From Centroberyx gerrardi (taxonomy: Eukaryota > Chordata > Actinopteri > Beryciformes > Berycidae), in NCBI RefSeq assembly GCF_048128805.1, contig NC_135997.1, positions 24,842,315 through 24,906,314 on the forward strand: a stretch of DNA of 64,000 bases. The letters run 5' to 3'. The notes under the pieces were generated by a model that did not search any database, was not told where the DNA came from, and saw only the letters and a program-made list of their open reading frames with translations. Made by a program: the position numbers and the translations under genes. This document shows, piece after piece, positions 37,926 through 50,005 of the stretch (positions within the stretch are counted from its first letter, which is position 1; every line of letters starts with the position of its first letter).

Positions 37926-39043
37926 AAGTACTTTGACAGAAATTCAGTTTACTCTTTCTGAATCATGGAGTATTTTTCTTTTGTGATAGAGTTGTTAAGA
38001 ACAGTGAAAGCAGAATGATGACTGTTGCTAATCCTATAAAAGGCAACACTCTCCACTCCCCAAACCCCTCATGGGATTAATGAAGTATCTATCCATCTAT
38101 CTATTTTGAGATATTAGGGATGGGATCCTATTAGGGATGGGATCCTTGGCTTTAAACCAAACCCCAAACAACCCTCTTGCTCTCCGCTCAGAAATTATAT
38201 TGCTGATATTGAGTATTTCGCAGCATGTGTCCCTGTAAATTGTCATCACGGTGTAACATAATGAATTAAGCAGCCATTTGCAAAATGAACTGGCTCATGG
38301 TTCATTTCTGAGTAGACATGTTTCACAACTCCCCATTGTAAACGTTTCATACTGCAGCCGAGGTGTAACCAGACAAGAAGAGATTTTTTATTTCTCCTCA
38401 TTGCTCATTCAAAGCACCGTTAAGTCTTCTGCTTGAGATCTAAGTTCAAAGCTCAGGTTGATCAAATCTATTAACATGAGAACACCATAAACAAGCATTC
38501 ACCCCCTGTGGATTTTCTGCATTTTTGCACATTTGTCACATTTAATTTGTTCAGTGCTCATAGAGGGAGTCGGAGAGAAAAATATAACACAAAGTTTGAT
38601 GCTTTTCTTATTTGTTGGTATACAGGATAATCAACCCCCCTGCCCCCTACCCACACAGACACACACAAACACACACACACACACACACATATGACAAGCT
38701 TGGCCACTTACCATCAGAGGGACAATGTTGGCACACAGATCCATCTTGTACCAGGTCACTTCAACATCTCTATGTCATTTTGGGGTGCAGGACGTTCTCT
38801 GCTTCAGAATACAGGAGCACATTGTGGAATGCCTGGGTCATTTCATTTCATTTCAGCTCCTGAGAATTCAAAGAAAACCTAAATTATCCTTCTTCTATCA
38901 CTACATGAAAACACAGAGGGTGCAGTTACTGGAGAGGAAAAAAAGCTGACTGAAACGTGAATCCTCTTTAGTCTTTGTGCATGTGGACTTGTAATGCACA
39001 ATCAGCCTCCCACAGACCTGTCACACCTGCCCTAATAATAAGG

Positions 39044-39144
39044 GTTCCCCTAGTAAATTTCATATTTTTGCCCTGGAGATTTGAACATGTGATCTTTTAA
39101 AAAAACTTGTATTTCATCTGTAAACAATATGTCTTATACACATA
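39044..39144 (+). repeat. 101-bp direct repeat, copy 2
   Basis: About 98 percent identical to 37475-37575 over the whole length; the flanks differ completely. Confidence 0.95.
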
Positions 39145-39903
39145 TGTGGTTCTTCAAACAACATATGAACCAACACAATGCAGGCCATGGCCCTGATACA
39201 GAACAAGTGAGGGTCAAACCCTAATCAGCCCTTATTGATCTGCTTTCAATAATCCAGAATGGAAGTCTTGGGAGTTAAAATTGATAATCCCAGGCTAGTC
39301 CTTGGGGCTGTTCTCCACGCCGGAAACAGTTCCTTCACCAGACATTATAATGAGGCTTTAAGCAGTGTGGCGACTGTAAATCTGCTATGCTAAGATTGCA
39401 CTGTCATGGGTCTGACTGCACTTCACCTCACTAAATCTCTCCTGTCCAGCACCACAGAATAATTTATCACCCGCTCCTAAACACCCTCACCAAACCTACG
39501 TGAAGCCACTAGATGATCACAAGTCACCATGATCGTCCACTGATATTTGTTGGCGGGAACAAAATGCAATTAGGCCCAGATGTGTATATCTGCCTGGCTC
39601 TGAGGTCATGGGGTCTGTTATTGAGGACGCTGTTTGACCATAAGTGTGTGTAAGGAATAGATTTAGGCGAGATGCTGGGCTCAAGACAAGATATAAAACA
39701 AGAGAAAAACACATTCAACTCTGCCAAACTTCAAATTTCAGACAGTGAAGCTAAATCCTCAGATATAATCTTATAACATAAAAGAACGATTTGCAAGGGT
39801 GTGCTACATATTTTAGCTACGAGTGTGTCCACACCATTCTTTTCTGCAGTATAAGGATAAACAGATGCCGGATCCACAAATGATCTGACATGCATTTGTC
39901 CCC

Positions 39904-39929
39904 AAACCCTAACCCTAACCCTAACCCTA
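39904..39929. repeat. Short telomere-like CCCTAA repeat
   Basis: Four consecutive CCCTAA-type units, internal to the chromosome, about 0.7 kb upstream of the beta gene start. Confidence 0.9.
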
Positions 39930-40135
39930 GGAGAGGTCAGAGAGACAAATAGGGGCCATACCAAGTGCACTGACCTAATGCTCAGAGGGGTCATTATAAT
40001 GGAAACACTCCAGTCATCTGCTATATGAGCAGGCTGTTCCTGTAAACCTCTGCAGTTTCATCACTTTGCCCACTCATTCAGGCGTGTCATCACCAAACCC
40101 AAGCAAATGTCACTTACTGCTATGTTCACAAACTA

Positions 40136-40150
40136 AATAAACCACAATGC

Positions 40151-40181
<31 letters not shown>
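40136..40181 (+). repeat. AATAAA plus 28-nt poly(A) tract
   Basis: AATAAA (40136-40141) is followed 12 nt later by 28 adenines (40154-40181). This looks like the 3' end of a reverse-transcribed transcript inserted upstream of the beta gene. I could not identify the source or a target-site duplication. Confidence 0.6.
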
Positions 40182-40182
<1 letters not shown>

Positions 40183-40329
40183 GCTGAATACTATCACGAA
40201 TTTCACAAACTGTCGCAATAAGCTTGAGCTTCCAAGCACTACAAACATGTAACCTAACACCTAAAACCGCTGCTGAGCTGGTGTCAACTTACAGCAAACT
40301 AGGAAGCCAAATACTGGGTCCAGGGTCTG

Positions 40330-40663
40330 CAGTGGACGGAGAGAGCAATAATGCGCCTTGGGTAGGCTGGTGCGCGTTGGCGGCGCGCAACAATGTGTGT
40401 GCATGGAGGAGTGTCGTTCAGTTTCATGGGGCAGTTTACTGCAAACTATCCCCACAGTGGGACCACCGCCGGAATCAGGACAAACGCTCTACAGTAGCCA
40501 GTTTCCTTTTTTGAAGCATCAACACAGCGCCGGTGAAGTGTCCAAACCGTGAGCGCGTGCATGGAGCCTGTTCAGAGCCCGGCATGCCCGAGAAGAGCGC
40601 TGAATATCGCTGCTTTGGGGGTTTCTCACTGACAACTCGTGTGGACCAGATGGTGCCGAAAAC
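40330..40663 (+). promoter_or_regulatory. Candidate promoter and 5' UTR of the beta subunit gene
   Basis: GC- and CpG-rich compared with its surroundings (for example GCGTTGGCGGCGCGC near 40374). It holds a weak RE1/NRSE-like sequence at 40512-40531 (TGAAGCATC, then ACAGCGCC). A mini-uORF at 40650-40667 overlaps the main start as ATGA. No TATA box seen; TSS unknown. Confidence 0.5.
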
Positions 40664-40667
40664 ATGA
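40650..40667 (+). promoter_or_regulatory. Five-codon upstream ORF ending on the beta start codon
   Basis: ATG GTG CCG AAA ACA TGA: its stop overlaps the main ATG (40664) as ATGA. Ribosomes finishing the uORF stop exactly at the main start. The uORF ATG has C at -3 and G at +4; the main ATG has A at -3. Confidence 0.6.
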
Positions 40668-43600
40668 CTCGAGCTCTCCCCATCCTCGCTTACTTTTTCT
40701 CTTTGATTCAATGTAAGTATATCTGTCTTTCTGCTCGATGCTGTAGCCTGCTTATCTATTCTAGCATGTCTTTTATCCGCATAGCAGTTCTACAACTAAA
40801 CCGGATTTTGACAAAGTGTCTGTGTATTTGTGTGGAGATATCATTTTGGTTACACTGAATGTTCAAGTTATAGCACCATCGTTTTTTTTTTGTTTTTTTT
40901 TAGTGCAGCCAAGTGCTCAATGCCAGTGGGTGAATAGTGTAAATGATAATAATGAATGTTGCAGTTTCAAAAAATGTTTGCAGGAAAAAAACATGTTTTA
41001 AAACATTTTTTAATCTACTAAAACTAATTTAAAAATCAAATTTACTTACATTTTAATATAATTCCAAAACGTATGGATAAACATACATTTTCCTGACAGG
41101 GAAGTAAGTATTAAACACACTTTCGCAAGTTCAGCTGAGGTATGGTGCTATTATATTTCAACTAGATGTCTCATGTAGAGGCAATTTGATGAGTCAGTCC
41201 TGCTATCAAATGCGGCCTATTGTCACCAAATCAGCAATTCACTTAGGGAAAGTACCATAACCCATACTGTCTTGTGGCAGAGGGTTTGGGGAGTTTAGAG
41301 GGTCACAACTGATGGAGTTCTCCACAACAAATGCAATTATTTTCACTCAGTGTAAAAAACATTTTGAGCAATTTCCTACTATTGACCTGCACCTCCTTTT
41401 GCACAATCCATTTGTCACAAGGCTTAATAGTATTTCCTTATCCACTTCTTCTTCTCATCATATACATTTCCCTGCAGGACTGAAGTGGATATATTTGGTG
41501 AAATCAGTACGAGTCATAGCTTACTCCTTGATTCACATGACCAGTGTATTTCATGGAATAAGCAGATGCTTCTAATAGTTTAACACTCTGTGTGTAAGTA
41601 CAATTCAGACATTATTTGAGTGATGCATCCTCTCAACACCAGATATGAAACATTGCAGCCCACAGGCCCAGAGTTAATTCAATAGTGAGTCTGTCCCAGA
41701 GACTAGGCTTTCTACTCATAACAGCAATGAAGAAGAAGAAGAAGAAGAAGAAGAAGAAGAAGAAGAAGAAGAACAAGAACAAGAGATAAATCCCACTATC
41801 TTGTTAATGTGGTTTGAAGACAAAGGAGAGGAATAAGAAGAAGAAGGAGTAGGAGAAGAGATAAATGTGTCATGTTCACACTGTGTAACACACCTCATCA
41901 CCTTTTGCCTCATGCTTTTGTCCATTCACATACACTTCATTACACCCTCCAGTCTCTAACTGTATTTTTCTAGAACAGTGTTTTTCAGAGTGACCTTATC
42001 AACTCAACAACAGCTGACTCTGGCATTGTATTAACACGGCTGACCTCACTCTCAATCAACATAATGTCAACGCAACACAAGCTGTTACATATACACCTTT
42101 AATTTTGACACGCACGCGCTCGCACAGACACACACACCACCGACGGTCATTCACAGCAGGTAGTGAATACCAGTTTGAGTGGTTTGTCACCTTCCTGGCC
42201 AGTGGCCTTCACCTCTGGGGTAAGGCGGAGCATGTTTCACTGTGGTCTCCTAGGGCTTTGACAACACACCATCTGTTAAAGAGCGCTCTGGAGCTCCTGT
42301 TGTGTTGGATGGGACCTCAACCAAACGACTGACGAGGGTCCAGTCATGGCGGCGTGCGTTGACCCATGGGGCGAGACTGTCGGGTACGGCACACTTCTCA
42401 AACCTACAGGAGTCGGTGGCCTGATAATGATGCACACAGTTTGATACTCTGCAAGAGCATGGCAAAGCTTCAAAGTGAGCAGCACATTGATTATAAGTCA
42501 AACATCATTCTTATTTTTGGTACACCATCACCACATAGCTTAAGAAAAAAGGCATGTGTGATGAATCTCGGGTTTTGCAGCCATGTTACTCAGCTGAACA
42601 TTGACCACAGAAGTGATTTTTCTTTAAATGGGCCCATCAATAAGAGTCTCACCTCATTGGAGTGTTTCCCATGAGTAGATCAAGTCGACTCAGCTACTCT
42701 TAGCGGTGTCAGGGCATTAGTTACCAGCTGCAGGTAAAGAGGGAAGCGGTAGTGCAACCTCTATCCATTCTGCTTCAGATGAGAAGCGCTAACCATCAGT
42801 TTCAATCAGGCTTCTCTTCACCCCTGACATGGGCGTCATTAAAAACCAACAAACACGAGGTGGAGTTCATGCGCTGGTATTCGTAGCTTATTCTTATTTA
42901 AGAGAGACAACTGGTGATGTGGCTTCAGGCAGTGGCACTGCAACAGCAGAATTAATAGCATGCTGTGTAGAAATATCTGCCCTCATCCCAAAAGGTAATT
43001 ATTTAGTTGAACATGGCTCTGGGGCCTTCATAACATTTGTACTACAATTTCCACAGCACAGTCGTCCTTGGCCTTCTTCAAAAGGCGCAGTTTCCTTTGA
43101 GACTTGTGCACTTGAATATGCTGTTTGTATGGAGCACTGCCTGAGACCTCCAGGTGACAGGTAGTGGAAGTGTTGTGCTAATAGCTTTCTTCAGCTCCTC
43201 TTCATCCTGTGTTTGAGAGCTTTGACACAGGAATAGGAAAGTATATGTATACAGCAAGTCCCTGTGCAGGGGGATAAAAGATAATCCACGAGACAACAGT
43301 TGAGGTATTTGCCAATACACAGAATCTGATGTAGCTTTCCCTTGTGCTATTTCGGTTGAAACCTGGCTTGGATGTTAGAGGGAAAAGGGGGTTGGGTGAG
43401 AGCGGGTATGTTACTGGATTTATTAAGTCTACATCTCCCATAACAGTTGTTTCACTGATTTAGGCCCACAACACATCCACAAGGCGCAACAGTACATTTT
43501 GGTGTCTCAGAGCCACACTACCTCTAGACCTTCTCTTAACACTGATCAGACATCTTCATGCCATCTCAATGATTTCCAACAATAGAAACTAAAAAAAAGT

Positions 43601-44086
43601 CAGAAAGGAAAAAACAGTGGCATACTACAAACAAATGGCATGAACTGCAAGTCCCATTTTTTCACTCCATGCAAATTACACCATGAAATCTTACCATCTA
43701 TGTCATATTTTCCCCACAGCCACTGTTAATACTATCAAAAAGTCAGGGTGTCTTGGTGGCCCATCGCGTTAAGGCAATTCATGATCTTTGCCGCATGTCA
43801 TCCCTTCCCTCTCTCATAGCTTTCCCGTCTCTCTCCACTGTAATCTTTGAACAAAATTCTATCACCAGGTAGCAGCTGCGCCGACTCGGAGGAGCGTCTG
43901 ATGAACTGGTTGCTGGGAAAGGAGCGCTACAACAAACTGATCCGCCCAGCCATCAACAGGACAGAGAGAGTCACAGTCAAACTGCAAGTGTCTCTGGCAC
44001 AGCTCATCAGTGTGGTAAGGCAATGCATACTCATGCCCACTCATAATCCAGGAGTATGCGTGTGTGCTTATTTATGTGTTGTTTCT

Positions 44087-44150
<64 letters not shown>

Positions 44151-47100
44151 ATGTGTACAAGAGAGACAAAGACAGATAGAGAGGGAGACAGAAAAAGAAA
44201 GAGATAGCGTGTGAGAGAGAAAATAATGATAGAAAAAGAGAAAACATGAGGGCAGCCCCCCAAGCATTGAGAAAGCAGTTAATTACATACCAGCTTCTGC
44301 TGAGAAGCCATAGTCCTAAATGGATGGATGAAGTAAAGGACAGATCTGGCGGACTGTGATCTCTGCCTCTGTCATGTCCAGATTGAAACTTCAGCACATT
44401 GGATTAAAAGGGGCCATAAACCTGCTTCAGCCAGGGTGTTGGAGGCTACCCTGTGATTTACAGTTGAGGCTCCTCCCAGCTGCAGGCCAAGACAGCCAGG
44501 CTCATTCATAGCATCGGTTTATGAGCTTGCATTGTGCTGCTTGTGGTAATTGGCATTTGGTATCACTTTATTGGAACTGTATGTCATGACAGTGTGATGA
44601 GAATGCCATCAACAAACATGCTAACTAACAAGTGATGGGGGGATTCAAATGCAATTATTTTTTAGTGTTCATAGTATTCGTTTTCAATGAATAGTTGAGT
44701 GTGAGGCTTTGAGTGTGAGAACAGGTGGACTGTGGCTCTTGACTTCTCTTCAAAGATGAGAGAAAACATGGCAGAAACCCAGGGAAACTCCTTCATCTTA
44801 ATTTTAGGGTGATCCAATGGGCCATAAATAAGGATACTGAGTAAAAAAAAATCAGTGAAAATGTTCTACTGTTACCTATTACTAGTCATGCCTTACCAGA
44901 GGATGACCTGAACTATTCAGATTTTAAATCATTGTTCAAGTTCATACTAGTGTACAAATATAATGCAAAAACTGACAGGTCATTGCTCACTTGATTATTC
45001 TTTTCTAAATAACTATTGGAATTTTAAATTGATGTTAGTCATTTTTGTGCATTTCTGCACACAAACACCTATGAAAGTTGTACTGAAATTAATTCTCCAT
45101 TGCACTTTTTGATTTGCAGAATGAAAGAGAACAGATTATGACCACTAATGTCTGGCTCACTCAGGTAAGCTTGATGGAGCTCAAGGTCCATCACCATCAA
45201 CAACCAATCACATGCCTTCACCATGTCTGTCCCTTGTTAAATGTCCTTCCCCCTGAACTTGAATTAAACTATATCCAATCTTCCTTTCTCAATGTGGAAC
45301 AAACTGGTTCTATAATTGTGCTCTGAATGTACTTCATTTCAGTGATAATGAAACATGTAATTGGGAATGAGCTGGTCTTGGGAAAGTGTGTAATCGTCAG
45401 AACTCAGAATTTAGATTGCCTTGTCTCTCTGTCTTTGCAGCATTGGGTGGATTACAGGTTATCATGGGACCCCTCAAAATACGAAGGTATCGACAAGCTA
45501 CGTATTCCCTCCAGACACATCTGGCTCCCTGATATTGTTCTGTACAACAAGTAAGCATTATTGGAATGTAATGGTGTTATGATACAAAGAGTTTTCTATT
45601 TTTGTTAAATATTTGTAAGAAAGATTAAAGTGGAAGATCATTCATTTTAAGAATTTCTCTAACTTCTACAACAGTCCAACCAATATTCGTGGACACGAAC
45701 AACTCTCTCCCATAGCCAGAAACTAGAGAATTAAGACTTAAACTTATCAGGTATAAAGTCATCAGGTATAAAGGTGATATTACCAGCGATCCCTCCAATC
45801 CAGCTCCCTTTGGTCACATTTACTATCTTTCACAATTCATTCTCTGGAGAAGCTCCAGAGTTAATACCTGATGAAAGGATCAGTTTTAGCTCTCTGGTTT
45901 CTGGTTTTGGGAGAGAGTTGTTCACATTCACAAATATTGATTGGACTGTCCTCAACCATAGAAATAACAAATGGGAATTCTCAAGTTGAGTGATTTTCCC
46001 CTCAGTGGCAAAGTGAAATGTAGCTACCTTGATAACACAGTCCTCAGAGATTGATTCAGAGGCTCTAAAGGTTTCTTTCTCATTCTCTCCCCTCTCCTCA
46101 CAGTGCTGATGGTACCTATGAGGTGACAGTCTTCACCAATGTCATTGTCCTTTTCAATGGCAGCATCTTCTGGCTCCCACCGGCCATCTACAAGAGCGCC
46201 TGTAAGATCGAGGTCAAGCATTTTCCCTTTGACCAGCAGAATTGCACCCTCAAGTTCCGTTCTTGGACATACGACCACACAGAGATTGACCTGGTCCTGA
46301 AGTCCGAGGTGGCCAGCATGGATGATTTCACTCCCAGTGGAGAGTGGGACATCTTGGCATTGCCCGGCAGGCGGACGGTCAACCCCCTGGACCCAACCTA
46401 TGTGGACCTCACCTATGACTTCATCATCAAGAGAAAGCCCCTCTTCTACACCATCAACCTCATCATTCCCTGTGTGTTGATTACCTCACTGGCCATCCTG
46501 GTCTTCTACTTGCCTTCAGACTGTGGGGAGAAGATGACCCTGTGTATCTCCGTCCTCCTGGCTCTCACTGTGTTCCTGCTTCTAATCTCAAAGATTGTTC
46601 CTCCGACCTCACTGGATGTGCCCCTGATCGGCAAGTACCTGATGTTCACCATGGTGCTGGTGACCTTCTCCATTATCACCAGTGTGTGTGTGCTCAATGT
46701 GCACCACCGCTCTCCCAGCACCCACACCATGCCGTCCTGGGTCAAGCTGATATTTCTTGTCAAACTGCCCGCCTTGCTCTTCATGAGGCGTCCTCACAAT
46801 AACTCTGCGCGCCAGAGGCTTCGTCAGCAGCGGTGCCTACGGGCTAGGAGGGCCATTCTGGGCCTGAGTTACCCGGTTCCATCTAAAACAGGTACCACCA
46901 TGTCCTCTTCTTCTGCCCTGCTCTCTTCCGACTCTGCCTTCTCCACCCCAGGACACTTTTGCAACAAGAATGCTGCTCCTCCGCTGGGTTACAGCCACAC
47001 CAACAGGAAAGGGGATGTGCGCTCCACCGAGTACCTTCCCAACGGTTTCACTTCCACCCAGGACCTCCGGCAGAGAAGCAGCTCAGACTGGGCTGCTGAC

Positions 47101-49320
47101 ATCCAGGAGGCGGTGGATGGGGTGCACTTTGTGGCTGACCACATGATGGGAGATGATGATGATCAGAGTGTAAGTATGAACAGTTCAACTAGAAGTTTGG
47201 CTAGAATCAATAGCACATATATTATACTATATTATGAATGTATAATATGAAGAGTTTCCTTCCAAAATGAGATATCCACCATTTTAAAAACATCCACTCC
47301 CATATTGACTGCTGTCATTAAAGTTAAGCACATTATGGTCTAGTATTGAATCATCTGAAGATATTTGCTCATAAAAAAGTATAATTTATGTTTTTCAAAT
47401 ATTACCTGATGAATTTCAGGTAGCACAATTTTTCCAAAATTAATATATGAGGTGTTTTTCTCGCCTGTGACTGTTTGGTATTTTGGTGACTCGCCGTGAA
47501 CTTGACTGAGTGGCAGGAGGCACAGTAGCGGTGTGTCAGTTACGATCAAGCAGTGCAGTTTTGGTGTCAAGGGTTACAGGGATTTGCGCTTGGTTAGGCA
47601 ACTAAAACAATTTGGTTAAGGTTGGGGATTTGGTCATGGTTAAATAAGTAAAGCTTTAACTAAAAATTAAAACCTCACTCACAGTAGAAAACTTCTTTGC
47701 ATGAGTTGTGTATTGAACCCGGGTCATCGGAGCTGAAGGCAAATGTGTACACCCGTTCACCACGATACTTCAATGTCAGACTCTCTGCCTGTATCTAGTC
47801 GTGGCTCCTTCATGTAATCCATTTGTGGTGGGAAAACATATTTCTCTCACTTTTTGTGCACAAAGCACATTCATTTCACAAAATTTTAGGAGCTCTAGTT
47901 TCAGTGCCACGATCTCCCCATTGAGTAAGAGTAATGTTCTGACCTCTGTCCATTCTGATCTCAATAAACTGGATCAAGGATGTTGGTATTGGTGTGGGAT
48001 AACATTTAACACACTCTGTGACCCCTATGGAGCAGGAAGGAATACCACTAACCCTGAGTAGTGGCTGTGACCCAGTAAATTGAAACCAGACTTTGGATAA
48101 TCAATCGCTTTCTCGGACAAATCAATAAAATAGGGAGGTGACCAGGCTTGAGGAATGACTCCTTTCAAAAACTGCCAAGGACAGCATGGAGGATGGGGTG
48201 AAAGGGTCAATAGTTATTTCAGCGTAGGTCTCAGCAATATGGAGACGGGTCGTTGCTGGGATATAACTTACCTGTGCAACTATTATTCAGTCACTATATT
48301 GTACTGTGGCCAAGAATTAGCTTAAAGGGAAAACCCACCCTAAAACACTTTAACACTGTTAAAAAAACAACTATTGGTGATGTAGTTGCAGTCCCTCAGA
48401 ACATTAGTGTAGGTCCCTCAGATTCAAAGAGCTCACCATTTTGCACCAACGTTCAACAATCATACAAGGAGAAATCCATCGTAGAAGGGGCAGAGAGACC
48501 AATTTATCCACCGACAGTAGCCTCAATAGACCAGAATGAAATGCAGACACAAGCCATGTTGCGTTTTGAGTAAGGGGCGCAACACCTTTTCTCCACTGGA
48601 AACTGGGAAAGAGAACTGAAAACGTAGGGAATCACTAGCTGAAGTAGATGAGGCAGGTTGAGGGAAAGTGGATACAACAAAAAGGTAAATTACAACACTT
48701 CCTCACAAAATGACTTCTGCAGTGCACTGAACATTACGGACTGATGATACATAAGAGTATCTGAGAGTGGAATTTTCCTTTAAAAGAGCAGGTAGTCCAT
48801 CCTCATGAGCGAAGCAATATTATTGCTTTTATGCAACCAGGGAACATCTAAGGTAAACAGCAAATGGGAATGTACATCACAGCATAAGTTGAAATTCAAT
48901 CCCTTGCAGTCACAAGTAAAATGTATTGCTAGCACAGCACTGTAGACTATGAGACAACTGAAGCATCAGTGTACCACACCATAGTATATCCTCAACTGAT
49001 CTGAAATACCTATATCATGGTTTTATGATTGTTCTTACTTAAAGCCTTGACTTGCTTGCTTTATTATTCTCAATGTCTGTGTAAGTAATATTATGACAGA
49101 TCTGTGTAAAATATACATTGAATCAGTTTGATTTGATTTCTATGTTTATTTGCAGGTGATTGAGGACTGGAAGTATGTAGCCATGGTGGTGGACCGTATG
49201 TTCCTGTGGATCTTTGTGATAGTGTGTGTGGTGGGCACACTGGGCCTGTTCCTCCAGCCTCTCTTCCAGAATCAGATTGTCCCCAACCAGCAGCCCAGCT
49301 CAGAGACTCCGCGCATCTGA
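40664..49320 (+). CDS. Neuronal nicotinic acetylcholine receptor beta subunit (beta2/beta4-like), 6 coding exons, complete
   Basis: Cys-loop ligand-gated cation channel subunit of the neuronal membrane. Exons: 40664-40712, 43869-44014, 45120-45164, 45441-45550, 46104-47169, 49156-49320; 1581 nt, 526 aa. All borders are GT-AG and phases match. Signal peptide 1 to about 20. Loop D tryptophan W77 lies in NVWLTQ. The Cys loop is C150-C164 with FPFD; N163 is in an NCT glycosylation site and N46 in NRT. M1 about 229-253, M2 about 260-281 ([14 protein letters not shown]), M3 about 290-314, M4 about 487-507. No vicinal CC, so it is a non-alpha subunit. Hand comparison gives a mix: [22 protein letters not shown] and KLPALLFM as in beta2; ADGTYEV, KYEG, RRTVNP, YDHTEID and SPSTHT as in beta4. 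It could be beta2, beta4 or a third fish ohnolog, so I give no symbol. It probably pairs with the alpha subunit 3.3 kb downstream. Confidence 0.95.
41727..41788. repeat. GAA microsatellite
   Basis: (GAA)n with AAC interruptions in intron 1 of the beta gene; a second weaker GAA cluster is at about 41830-41860. Confidence 0.95.
43745..43850 (+). mobile_element. SINE 3' portion next to the exon 2 acceptor of the beta gene
   Basis: GGTGTCTTGGTGGCCCATCG and GCGTTAAGGC, followed by TTTGCCGCATGTCATCCC and a pyrimidine-rich tail CTCTCTC...TTTCCCGTCTCTCTCC, resemble fish tRNA-derived SINEs. It ends about 18 nt before exon 2. Confidence 0.65.
44089..44151. repeat. GT microsatellite followed by GA tract
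   Basis: About 27 GT units and then (GA)n, starting 75 nt after the exon 2 donor of the beta gene. Confidence 0.95.
47455..47800. repeat. Probable interspersed repeat in the last intron of the beta gene
   Basis: GGTTAGGCAACTAAAACAAT, AAGGTTGGGGATTTGGTCAT and ATTGAACCCGGGTCATCGGA are words I associate with dispersed fish repeats, the last resembling a reversed pol III B-box region. Family and ends are not certain. Confidence 0.45.
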
Positions 49321-49999
49321 TCTGCAGCCAGCAGGACTGGACAAGATTAGGTTTTTCATAAACATTTTAGTTGTTAAGATAAACTTTGTTATATTATGAG
49401 CAGATCCTGCTTGTAGTACCAGATGGGTGGGGTTTACCACATCAGAAACACTCAGATAGTGGCCAGTAGGTTGTCAATCCAGTTTGTTGTCCTATGTGCC
49501 AAATCCCACCAGTATGGCACTCGAGTAGACTGAAGCAAACTATAAAAAGTATTTGCAAACACTATGACGCCCAGGTCATTTTGCAAGTCAGTGGAACAAA
49601 GAGGGTCCTAGTGAGGACATGCATTGGGAAACGGAGCATGGATAAATTGAACCTATTAATCAAAGCCACGTGGCCTACAGCAATACAAACCTCTTTGACT
49701 CCCGATGTTTTGAGGGAATGGTACAATGGCATCTATTTCTATAAAGCTGCAGGCTTGATCTGTTTTCTCTAGGTTGAAGTATGCATACATGGAACATGTT
49801 GCACTGGCGAAGGAATAAACCAAATATGTCAGAGATATGAGGGACATTTGTCTGCTGTCAGATGGTGTTTGACTCCTTATTTGTGTCCCAGTTATATCAC
49901 CATGTTGTTGAAATGTGATGTGTTATTAAAGAATGTATAAATGTATCAAAAGGTTAATCTGTGTCTTCTTTCAGTTTGATAAAATGTATTAAAAACCCC

Positions 50000-50005
50000 A
50001 ATAAA
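50000..50005 (+). terminator. Candidate polyadenylation signal of the beta gene
   Basis: AATAAA 680 nt after the stop codon, just downstream of GTATTAAAAACCCC. Further AATAAA copies at 50185 and 50565 are alternatives. Confidence 0.4.

Larger units (their letters stand above)
32642..39000. other. Intergenic with microsatellites and duplicated blocks, no gene recognised
   Basis: Contains CA tracts at 34946-35028, 35339-35410 and 38652-38690, and repeat tails at 36985-37075 and 38060-38105 that share the fish-type GGGATYAWTRAAG end followed by ATCT/TATC units. Open frames are short or repeat-derived. Confidence 0.45.

Noticed and set aside
43847..43868. An in-frame ATG just before exon 2 of the beta gene as the protein start
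   Set aside because: It lies upstream of a good CAG acceptor. The 40664 exon supplies a proper signal peptide and the matching phase.
44031..44397. Long His/Thr and Ser/Leu-rich open frames near 44 kb
   Set aside because: They are translations of the GT/GA microsatellite and its flanks in intron 2 of the beta gene.
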